From positions 1-28,265 of the IMG/VR virus record IMGVR_UViG_3300042555_000374: a DNA stretch of 28,265 nt. One strand, given 5' to 3'. Made by a program: the position numbers and the translations under genes. Positions 22,399-28,265 of the stretch are shown in pieces. Numbering within the stretch: position 1 is the first letter of the stretch; the number at the start of each line of letters is the position of its first letter. The notes under the pieces were generated by a model. The model was given only the letters and a program-made list of their open reading frames with translations. It was not told the origin of the DNA and ran no database searches. The DNA comes from a virus.

Positions 22399-23575
22399 AA
22401 TTGAATATATCTTTCCACGGACCCATTTTTCTACTTAGTTGAACAACGTCTAAGTATTTATTGCCTTGTTGCCAATGCAAATCGTTTTGCGATTCAACAC
22501 GAAGATAAGATTTCATCGTTTCCGTTAGAATCCAATTTGAGTATGGCGACTCTTCATAGAGTTGCGTTAGATCTTTCTTGAATTGTTTAGAGGCACAATT
22601 TAATGAAAGGTAATCGGGAAAGACAATAAAGTTTTGGTTTATTGTTGTGTGGGGTTTTAATTTGGTCAAAGGGACTGCCCACTCATAGAACTCTGGAAGA
22701 AATGGTGCATTCAACCATTGTATACTACATGTAATATTTAATGCCGCAATATGTGGATTCTCTAACAATTTTCTAATATTTTCATTCGACCTATCCCAAT
22801 CATTCGGATAACGAATAAACTTGTTCTTATCTCCGACTGCATCCATGCTACAACCAAGAGTTACTACCTTAAAGTGTTTCCAGTAATCGCTAAACGATTC
22901 ATCATATGTGGTGCAGTTTGTATTATAACTTATGTGAATATTTTTAGCGACATCCCACTCAATCAATCTTTCGAGCAATTTCCAATGCATTGGCATAATG
23001 AACGGTTCGCCGCCATTAATATACAAGTATTTTAGCGAATCTTTGTGTTCGTATAACTGATCGATAATATCCTCATTGAACCATTGGAAATTATCAAAGT
23101 CAGATACATTTTTTGTCATGAATGGTAGTTGATCAGACCATTCTTTATAGTCAGTAACAAGAGAAGAACTAGAATCTGGGTAACACATCAAACACTTTAA
23201 GTTACAAAGATTACTCAAGCGAATATCCAGAAACTCTAATTGAGGTTTCTCAATATTTTCCCAACGATTATTCTCCGTTATTCGACGAGACTTCCCACCA
23301 TGTTGTTCAATTTTATAACACCCCTCGCATGCGGTGGGATATTTGTGATCGAGCATTTCTTCTCGAACTTTATTAACAGAATAACTATTAAAAATATCAT
23401 TTATAGTGTGCGTTTTAAGATTGAGCATTCTTCCATGTTCATCTTTTGCAAACCCACTATCTGGTCCATTCATCTTAGAAACGCAACAAATAGAAACGTT
23501 TCCGTTTGGATGGAGGTTCATGTGGTTAAACGGTAGGGCACAATACCCATCGTTTCTTAAAGAGTGTTGAACCAC
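22382..23575 (-). CDS. Radical SAM protein C with N-terminal auxiliary-cluster cysteines
   Basis: This is a 397-aa protein. The auxiliary set is C12, C30-C31 and C83-x2-C86, in the context CALPFNHMNLHPNGNVSICC and CEGCYKIE. This is nearest to a standard SPASM/twitch half-motif. The radical SAM motif is CNLKCLMC (C124, C128, C131), followed by YINGGEPFIM, SYNTNCTTYD and GCSMDAVGDKNKFIRYP. It overlaps radical SAM D by 19 nt at its start and B by 17 nt at its end. It is one of three members with a CC pair (A, B, C), as opposed to CH in D and E. Confidence 0.88.
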   Translation of the reverse strand: MVQHSLRNDGYCALPFNHMNLHPNGNVSICCVSKMNGPDSGFAKDEHGRMLNLKTHTINDIFNSYSVNKVREEMLDHKYPTACEGCYKIEQHGGKSRRITENNRWENIEKPQLEFLDIRLSNLCNLKCLMCYPDSSSSLVTDYKEWSDQLPFMTKNVSDFDNFQWFNEDIIDQLYEHKDSLKYLYINGGEPFIMPMHWKLLERLIEWDVAKNIHISYNTNCTTYDESFSDYWKHFKVVTLGCSMDAVGDKNKFIRYPNDWDRSNENIRKLLENPHIAALNITCSIQWLNAPFLPEFYEWAVPLTKLKPHTTINQNFIVFPDYLSLNCASKQFKKDLTQLYEESPYSNWILTETMKSYLRVESQNDLHWQQGNKYLDVVQLSRKMGPWKDIFNYDYQY

Positions 23576-24894
23576 TGTATAAACTCCTCTGGGAATACAT
23601 CTATTGGTTTATTTCTACGAGCACTATATTGAGAATAGAACTTTTTAAAATCTTTGCGATTCTTCTCAAGATCAGTATCGTAAGAATGCGGTGTTTCAAT
23701 AATATTCACATAAGAAATCAATCGTTTAACATCGCTTCTCTCTGTGAATGTAAGATTTGGATTGTTGCAATTATCTTCATACCAATCAGAAAGTTGTTGA
23801 TACGATTTTTGTCTCAGAGCATCAGGCAAAACTGTTAAACTTTGAAATGCGGGAAACCGCAGGAAATTAATACTCATACTAATACGATTTCGATATTTCT
23901 GTTTCCATATCATAACTTGATTCATGAAATCAGTAATATTGAACAAACACAATGCATTAATCGTCATCATAACAACAATGCGCTTGACGTTAGATTCTCC
24001 AAGAATCCGCTCAACATTATCACACCAGGATTCATAATCCAACCCATCGCGAATATACTCTGCTTGCGCACCCGTAGTTTCCATACTTGTGAATATAGTA
24101 AGATTATTAATATCGTGCGACCTCTCTATCAGTCTATCGATAATAGATTTCTTTGCACCAAGGTTACTGTTGATTCCCAATTCGAATTTGTATTTTTCTT
24201 CTGCAAACAGATCGATGAGTTTCCAAACATCTGTACTCATCAGCGGTTCGCCGCCAGTAACTCTTAGCGTACGAAGTTCCTTGCTTAGTTCTGGCCACCA
24301 TTCCCAAAATGCCTTGATGTATGGATTTTCTGATTTCTCGTGACAATTATTTGTAGTGCCATCATGCTTGAATGCTCCACCACCCGAAGTTTCTAGATCA
24401 TAATGCCCATGCTTCTTTATATCTCGTTCCCAAGTTGTGCTAAAGTTTGCATTGCAATAACTGCATGCGAAGTTACATGTTCTATCAAACATAACTTCTA
24501 ACGTCGGCGGAATAATACGAGCATCTGCTGGTGTATCGAACCAAGATTGCATTTCTTCTGGTGTAAACTGCAATGACTTAAAAACACGATCTGAAATATA
24601 ATCAGAACCCATGCTCTCAATTTTCCAACAGTAATCGCACTCAGAAGGTTTATGTCCCTCTTTCATGAGTTGGCGCATTTTTATTTTATGGTCAGTATTA
24701 TGCAGTTTTGCAGGATCTGATAAAATCTGCTCCGGATCTATCTTATGAACAGGAGGAAGATGGCAACTGCTAGTTTCTCCGCTGTTTAACCACAGAGTAC
24801 TATTTCCCCATTTCGCACCGCAAAACGATGCAGATTTAGAATTTAGTATACTGTTTCTGAATTGAAGTAATCCGTCATCCATAATAGTCATCAT
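23557..24894 (-). CDS. Radical SAM protein D (close paralog of E)
   Basis: This is a 445-aa protein. N-terminal C25, C44-H45 and C86-x2-C89 take the place of the auxiliary cysteines of its neighbours. The core has CNFACSYC (C140, C144, C147), TLRVTGGEPLMS and INSNLGAKKS. It shares long stretches with E: FCxAKWxxST, SGETxSCH, CDYCWKIE, NPYIxAFWEWWPxL and TGGEPLxS. The two probably arose by tandem duplication. Three start codons are possible (24894, 24891, 24882). All overlap the end of E, which ends at 24875 within the sequence ATGGATGA. A specific extra segment with HEKSENPYIKAFWEWW lies between the cluster motif and GGEP. Confidence 0.87.
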   Translation of the reverse strand: MMTIMDDGLLQFRNSILNSKSASFCGAKWGNSTLWLNSGETSSCHLPPVHKIDPEQILSDPAKLHNTDHKIKMRQLMKEGHKPSECDYCWKIESMGSDYISDRVFKSLQFTPEEMQSWFDTPADARIIPPTLEVMFDRTCNFACSYCNANFSTTWERDIKKHGHYDLETSGGGAFKHDGTTNNCHEKSENPYIKAFWEWWPELSKELRTLRVTGGEPLMSTDVWKLIDLFAEEKYKFELGINSNLGAKKSIIDRLIERSHDINNLTIFTSMETTGAQAEYIRDGLDYESWCDNVERILGESNVKRIVVMMTINALCLFNITDFMNQVMIWKQKYRNRISMSINFLRFPAFQSLTVLPDALRQKSYQQLSDWYEDNCNNPNLTFTERSDVKRLISYVNIIETPHSYDTDLEKNRKDFKKFYSQYSARRNKPIDVFPEEFIQWFNTL

Positions 24895-26299
24895 CCATCA
24901 AATATGCAAGTTCTGGGAAAGTATCAACGAATGATGTTTTCCTGCGTTTATCTAAACTGCGAGTGTAGTTCCTGAAGTCTTTATACAAAGACTGTGATTC
25001 TTTTGTCGATCTCATGTAGTCGACCAATCGTTTTACTTGGTCAACTTCTTCTAAATAAAATGTTTCTTGAACAGACTTCTTCGACGTCAATTTATGTTTG
25101 TCGATATAATCTATCCACAAATCGCCATACTTCTGCTTATCTTCATCTGACAATAATGTTAAGCACAGCATTCGAGGCCAGCGAAGATATGACAGGTGAG
25201 TTCTTACTCTAAATTCGTGTATCTTACTGTAATATTTCAATCGCATTTCTCTGATATATTCCAAATATTCCAGAAGAGTTGGTGCGCTTGTCAAGTTTAT
25301 TGTTGTCATGTAATGCAACCGTGTTGTATTCGGCGTATTATCCAGAACATATTTACAGTTCTTTTTGAACTCATCAAATTGCATACCAAATCTAGAATAC
25401 TCGGCATGTTTACCCGTGCTCTCTAGTGATGTATATACGTCGAACAATTTAATGTTACAAGAGATTCTATTGATGTATTCCACCAATTTCTCGACTAATT
25501 TATCAGGAACATTGAGATTAGTATTAATCGCGAGTGTTAAATTAGGATTTGGGTTCTCCGCGATATAATCAAGAACTCGCCAAGTATGTTTACTGAGCAA
25601 GGGTTCGCCGCCAGTTATTCTAAACGTATGAAGATTGGGATAGAGGTCAGGCCACCATTCCCAGAAAGCATCAATATATGGATTTTGTTCTTTGCGATGA
25701 ATTGGAAGTTTTCCAACTTCCTTCAACCATCCAAGATCGTGCAATTTGAAATCTTCCAATTCAATTGGACCGTGCGTTTCAATTTCTTCCTGCCACCTCG
25801 AGGAACTTTCTGGACTGCAGTATACACATTTAAAATTGCATGTAGATTCGAATGCAACTTCCAGATATGACGGATCGATATTCGCGCCATCGCCAGATTT
25901 GACAATTTCATCAATGTGCGGGAGCGCCCACGAATACGTAGATTTGTATATCCGATCACTCATCCAATCTTTGTTTAGATTCTCAATCTTCCAACAATAA
26001 TCACATTCTTTAGTTTGCACGCCATTAAGCATGTCAATACGTGCTGCCTTTTTAACAGCAGTATTGTGAATACCCCGTGGGTTATCTTTAATATCTTCTA
26101 GTGTAATCTTGTGCCGTGAAGGGTGGTGACAACTATGTGTCTCGCCACTATACAAAAGAATGGTTGACTGTTTCCATTTTGCTGCACAAAAAGATGGACT
26201 AACCGAGTTGATTACTTCTCGTTTTTCTTTGAGAAAATTCCAGTATGAATCTACTGAATGGACGTCTAGATTATGCTCTTCGTGTGCACCATCACTCAT
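24875..26299 (-). CDS. Radical SAM protein E (close paralog of D)
   Basis: This is a 474-aa protein. Auxiliary ligands are C38, C57-H58 and C99-x2-C102 (FCAAKWKQST, THSCHH, CDYCWKIE). The radical SAM motif is CNFKCVYC (C154, C158, C161), then FRITGGEPLLSKHTW, INTNLNVPDKL and a C-terminal region with a long helical tail ending in FVDTFPELAYLMDDDYYG. The ATG at 26299 overlaps the stop of the methyltransferase-like gene as ATGA. It is the first radical SAM gene of the series in transcription order. Whether the H next to C57 is a cluster ligand cannot be decided from sequence. Confidence 0.87.
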   Translation of the reverse strand: MSDGAHEEHNLDVHSVDSYWNFLKEKREVINSVSPSFCAAKWKQSTILLYSGETHSCHHPSRHKITLEDIKDNPRGIHNTAVKKAARIDMLNGVQTKECDYCWKIENLNKDWMSDRIYKSTYSWALPHIDEIVKSGDGANIDPSYLEVAFESTCNFKCVYCSPESSSRWQEEIETHGPIELEDFKLHDLGWLKEVGKLPIHRKEQNPYIDAFWEWWPDLYPNLHTFRITGGEPLLSKHTWRVLDYIAENPNPNLTLAINTNLNVPDKLVEKLVEYINRISCNIKLFDVYTSLESTGKHAEYSRFGMQFDEFKKNCKYVLDNTPNTTRLHYMTTINLTSAPTLLEYLEYIREMRLKYYSKIHEFRVRTHLSYLRWPRMLCLTLLSDEDKQKYGDLWIDYIDKHKLTSKKSVQETFYLEEVDQVKRLVDYMRSTKESQSLYKDFRNYTRSLDKRRKTSFVDTFPELAYLMDDDYYG

Positions 26300-26880
26300 T
26301 TTTTATAACCCACTGCCATGTATCTATAGAAATGTCCACACTTCAACATACCTGCATATTGTGGATCTTTAATGTTGTTGATTTTTAAGAATTCCTCTAG
26401 ACTATTAGCAAGACGAACATGCTCAGGATTTTCTAGATTATTTCCTTGGACGATATATTTAGTCGTGCTAGGAATAGAGTCCCACCAAGCATCGTAAACT
26501 TCTTGCGTAACATGCTCGCTGCTGGTATTGATCACCAGATCGGGATGTATGTTGATTGGCATACCATTTTTCATGTCATGTTGACGAAAGACAATATCGT
26601 GATAACACTCGTCGATAGCAGCGAATACATGCCTACAACTAGAATCTAAATCTGTGGTTAGAATTCGGGCATCTGGAAATTTATGTGCAATAAACTGTGC
26701 AAGAACTCCATACCATCCACCGAAAATTACGATAGATCGATCCATTGGAGTTACGTGTTCAAGCAACCATTTCTTACTTTCGATCTGACTCGGCCAAAAG
26801 TTTTCCGAGAAACGATATGCATTATCTGGATTATTACGGATATATTGCATCCATAACATTACAACATCAAAATTAACCAC
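26296..26880 (-). CDS. Rossmann-fold SAM-dependent methyltransferase-like protein
   Basis: The 194-aa product has a class-I methyltransferase motif I (SIVIFGGWYGVLAQFIA, residues 49-63). It also has a post-motif acidic strand ILTTDLDSSC with D77/D79 for the ribose of SAM, a motif IV-like segment PDLVINTSSEHV and a C-terminal CGHFYRYMAVGYK strand. The GGWYG loop is atypical for motif I, so the methyl-transfer function is probable but not certain. Its start overlaps the upstream 133-aa gene by 8 nt, and its end overlaps radical SAM E as ATGA. This places it firmly in the cassette. Confidence 0.7.
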   Translation of the reverse strand: MVNFDVVMLWMQYIRNNPDNAYRFSENFWPSQIESKKWLLEHVTPMDRSIVIFGGWYGVLAQFIAHKFPDARILTTDLDSSCRHVFAAIDECYHDIVFRQHDMKNGMPINIHPDLVINTSSEHVTQEVYDAWWDSIPSTTKYIVQGNNLENPEHVRLANSLEEFLKINNIKDPQYAGMLKCGHFYRYMAVGYKK

Positions 26881-27274
26881 GGCGCATCCTCGCTACTTCA
26901 ATTGCTTGTTCGTCATTCATAATAGGGACCGCATTGGACTTATGCATAGTCGCGATACCTTTAATCAATGTTCCAGTATATGTATTCTCTTTGCGAGCGA
27001 AGGTTACGCCAATACCATCACCAGAAGGATAAAGTTCGCGATGATTGGAAACATAACGCTCTGGCATCGGAGTGCCACGAAGTTTAGGTTTAAAGTTACC
27101 TTGACGATACTGAACATATTCGTCAAATGTTTTGGTCGCCGTGCCAAGACGCTTCATCTGCTTATTGTGATCGACCCAATCCTGGGCATACTTAGCAGTC
27201 ACACCCTTGTTTGAAGTTTTGCGCTTGCGAGTGCTAGTGGTAGTGAAGGCATGTGACATAAGTTGCATAGACAT
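26873..27274 (-). CDS. Conserved T4-like phage protein of unknown function (133 aa)
   Basis: The first gene of the long minus-strand cassette. It starts at the ATG at 27274, with AAGGAT 9 nt upstream. N-terminal basic region (TTTSTRKRKTSN), then DNHKQ-type charged helices, and a conserved C-terminal part YTGTLIKGIATMHKSNAVPIMNDEQA-EVARMRR. I recognise that C-terminal block from hypothetical proteins of many T4-like marine phages, with no known function. It follows a strong early promoter at 27305-27333, so the whole cassette down to 17623 may be transcribed early. Confidence 0.75.
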   Translation of the reverse strand: MSMQLMSHAFTTTSTRKRKTSNKGVTAKYAQDWVDHNKQMKRLGTATKTFDEYVQYRQGNFKPKLRGTPMPERYVSNHRELYPSGDGIGVTFARKENTYTGTLIKGIATMHKSNAVPIMNDEQAIEVARMRRG

Positions 27275-27304
27275 AATATAATCCTTTTCATAGACGACAT
27301 AGTC

Positions 27305-27333
27305 AGTATACCCGTATTCGAGGCAAAAGTCAA
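27305..27333 (-). promoter_or_regulatory. Early promoter of the radical SAM cassette
   Basis: Minus-strand TTGACT (27333-27328), 17-nt spacer ending CGGG, TATACT (27310-27305), 31 nt before the ATG at 27274. It is the only promoter I find for the ~9-kb run of overlapping genes down to 19119. Confidence 0.8.
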
Positions 27334-27367
27334 GGGAAAAAAAGATTTTATTTTAGCAAATGAGGTG

Positions 27368-27396
27368 TTGACTTTTATCTCAGTTTGGGGTATACT
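27368..27396 (+). promoter_or_regulatory. Early promoter of the right-hand small-gene block
   Basis: Plus-strand TTGACT (27368-27373), 17-nt spacer ending GGGG, TATACT (27391-27396), followed by GGTAATACTAAG. It diverges from the minus-strand cassette promoter, with about 35 nt between the -35 boxes. Confidence 0.8.
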
Positions 27397-27423
27397 GGTA
27401 ATACTAAGAAAAGGAAACGTAAA

Positions 27424-27606
27424 ATGAAAACAGCAATCATAAATCAGATTTTAGAACTCAAGACCGCAGCAATCAACGCAAATTTCGATTTTCCAACCGA
27501 AGACATAGAAAATAGTAACGGAACTTTAGAAGAATTCAAAGCATTTTTACAAGAACTCAAAGATTATTTAGAAGAAGATAGACAATTTTACGAAAACCTA
27601 AAATAA
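27424..27606 (+). CDS. Small acidic protein of unknown function (60 aa)
   Basis: The start at 27424 is chosen because AAAGGAA lies 8 nt upstream. The longer frame from 27385 overlaps the promoter -10 box. The product MKTAIINQILELKTAAI is followed by an acidic helical sequence rich in Glu, ending QFYENLK. No family recognised. It has its own promoter and is followed by a near-identical promoter for the next gene. Small acidic early proteins like this are typical host-takeover candidates in T4-like phages, but no specific role can be claimed. Confidence 0.7.
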   Translation: MKTAIINQILELKTAAINANFDFPTEDIENSNGTLEEFKAFLQELKDYLEEDRQFYENLK

Positions 27607-27610
27607 AGGC

Positions 27611-27639
27611 TTGACTTTTCCCTAGAAATAGGGTATATT
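27611..27639 (+). promoter_or_regulatory. Early promoter with inverted repeat in the spacer
   Basis: Plus-strand TTGACT (27611-27616), 17-nt spacer, TATATT (27634-27639), then GGTAATAATAAGGAG. The spacer contains CCCTA-GAAA-TAGGG (27620-27633), a perfect 5-bp inverted repeat directly before the -10 box. Confidence 0.78.
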
Positions 27640-27660
27640 GGTAATAATAAGGAGATTGTT

Positions 27661-27885
27661 ATGAATGATTTTGAAATTTCTACTGAAGCAGAAACTCTGT
27701 TGACTACGCTCGGTTATGAGTGGAATGGTTGGGGATATATCGCCGAAGATTTCCTCGAAGTCAACTTTGAATTGGAAGCGAATGGTATTCCGCAGTATCA
27801 GTCGTTCGAAGAGTTTCTTCGTCGTAAATTGGAATGGAAACAGTCGCTGAAGAGCGACATGATTGATGAAAAGGTTGTAGCATAA
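27661..27885 (+). CDS. Small protein of unknown function (74 aa)
   Basis: It begins MNDFEISTEAETLLTTLGYEWNGWGYIAEDFLE, is acidic, and ends with a Lys/Glu helix (RRKLEWKQSLKSDMIDEKVVA). AAGGAG precedes the ATG with 6 nt spacing. The stop overlaps the next start (TAATG). No family recognised. It is the first gene after its own early promoter, and the next two genes follow by 1-nt overlaps, so all three form an operon. Confidence 0.7.
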   Translation: MNDFEISTEAETLLTTLGYEWNGWGYIAEDFLEVNFELEANGIPQYQSFEEFLRRKLEWKQSLKSDMIDEKVVA

Positions 27886-28103
27886 TGGTTAGTATTACTA
27901 CTGAGGTCGATGTTTATCTTGAAGATTTTGATGATGAAGATCTGATCAAAGAACTTGAATCGAGAAATTACTACGTGAGTAAAGGAACCGAGGATTGTAG
28001 AACTCCACTCGAACTTCTATATGAAGCATGGGTCTATAAAACTGGTGATTATGAAGATCTATTTCGGAAATTTTGCCAAGAAAACATTGGGAGGAGTTTT
28101 TAA
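27885..28103 (+). CDS. Small acidic protein of unknown function (72 aa)
   Basis: The product starts MVSITTEVDVYLEDFDDEDLIKELESRNYYVSKG, then a conserved-looking LELLYEAWVYKTGDYEDLFRKFCQEN. Sequences of the type DDEDLIEELESRGY occur in many phage hypothetical proteins, with no known function. The start is coupled to the stop of the 74-aa gene (TAATG), and its own stop is coupled to the next ATG at 28103. Confidence 0.7.
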   Translation: MVSITTEVDVYLEDFDDEDLIKELESRNYYVSKGTEDCRTPLELLYEAWVYKTGDYEDLFRKFCQENIGRSF

Positions 28104-28265
28104 TGAGTACATCTATCCACGATCAGGAACTCGACCAACATTTCGAGAAAGTCGAAAGCGAGATGACCAAACAAGAAGTAACAGAAACTCCTGTTGTGTT
28201 TTTCCGATTCAACGAGGAAAAGGACAACCCACTACTTACTTGGACGTGGCACGGTAAACCCCATC
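28103..28265 (+). CDS. Partial gene at right edge, unknown function
   Basis: An ATG at 28103 overlaps the previous stop (TAATG), with GGGAGGAG 9 nt upstream. The frame is open to the window end (54 codons). The visible N terminus is charged (STSIHDQELDQHFEKVESEM), followed by VVFFRFNEEKDNPLLTWTWHGKPH. No family recognised. The gene is cut by the window end. Confidence 0.65.
   Translation, partial: MSTSIHDQELDQHFEKVESEMTKQEVTETPVVFFRFNEEKDNPLLTWTWHGKPH

Overview
The window is part of a lytic, T4-like myovirus genome, AT-rich and gene-dense, with ATGA/TAATG/TGATG gene overlaps. Recognisable T4-type genes include gp5, gp27, gp53, gp48, gp4, gp2, gp26, the tape measure, gp32, gp59 and gp33. Gene orders such as 2-4-53-5 and 33-59-32 are also partly kept. 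The likely host is a marine-type proteobacterium. An alphaproteobacterium is the best guess, because the phage carries a circularly permuted (two-piece) tmRNA with an ANDN-type tag. The host call is inference.

Layout. (1) 1-6487, minus strand: baseplate and hub operon, with a gp5-like C-terminal piece running off the left edge, OB-fold/GH19 lysozyme, gp27 hub fused to an M23 peptidase, gp53 and gp48. (2) 6527-11792, plus strand: gp4, gp2, a tail-tube-fold protein, gp26 with a probable programmed -1 frameshift into a 60-codon extension, then the tape measure. The two operons diverge from overlapping T4-type late promoters at 6489-6527. A bidirectional terminator at 11791-11823 separates operon 2 from the convergent replication genes. 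(3) 11826-14420, minus: gp32, a 54-aa protein, gp59, gp33 and a membrane-anchored SleB-like cell-wall hydrolase. (4) 14500-14890, minus: permuted tmRNA with its own promoter. (5) 14886-17608, minus: PD-(D/E)XK nuclease, PhoH-like ATPase and small unknown genes. (6) 17623-27274, minus: an unusual metabolic cassette of a NodU-type carbamoyltransferase, an SGNH hydrolase, five tandem radical SAM proteins with N-terminal auxiliary-cluster cysteines, a methyltransferase-like protein and a conserved unknown. (7) 27424-28265, plus: small early genes.

Regulation. Eight near-identical host-type promoters (TTGACT, mostly followed by TTT, 16-17 nt spacer, TATAnT) drive the early genes, the tmRNA and probably gp33-59-32. 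Three exact TATAAATA boxes and the gp33 coactivator indicate T4-style late transcription. The strongest points for follow-up are the permuted phage tmRNA, the gp26 frameshift signal, and the five-enzyme radical SAM/carbamoyltransferase cassette, whose product cannot be deduced from sequence.
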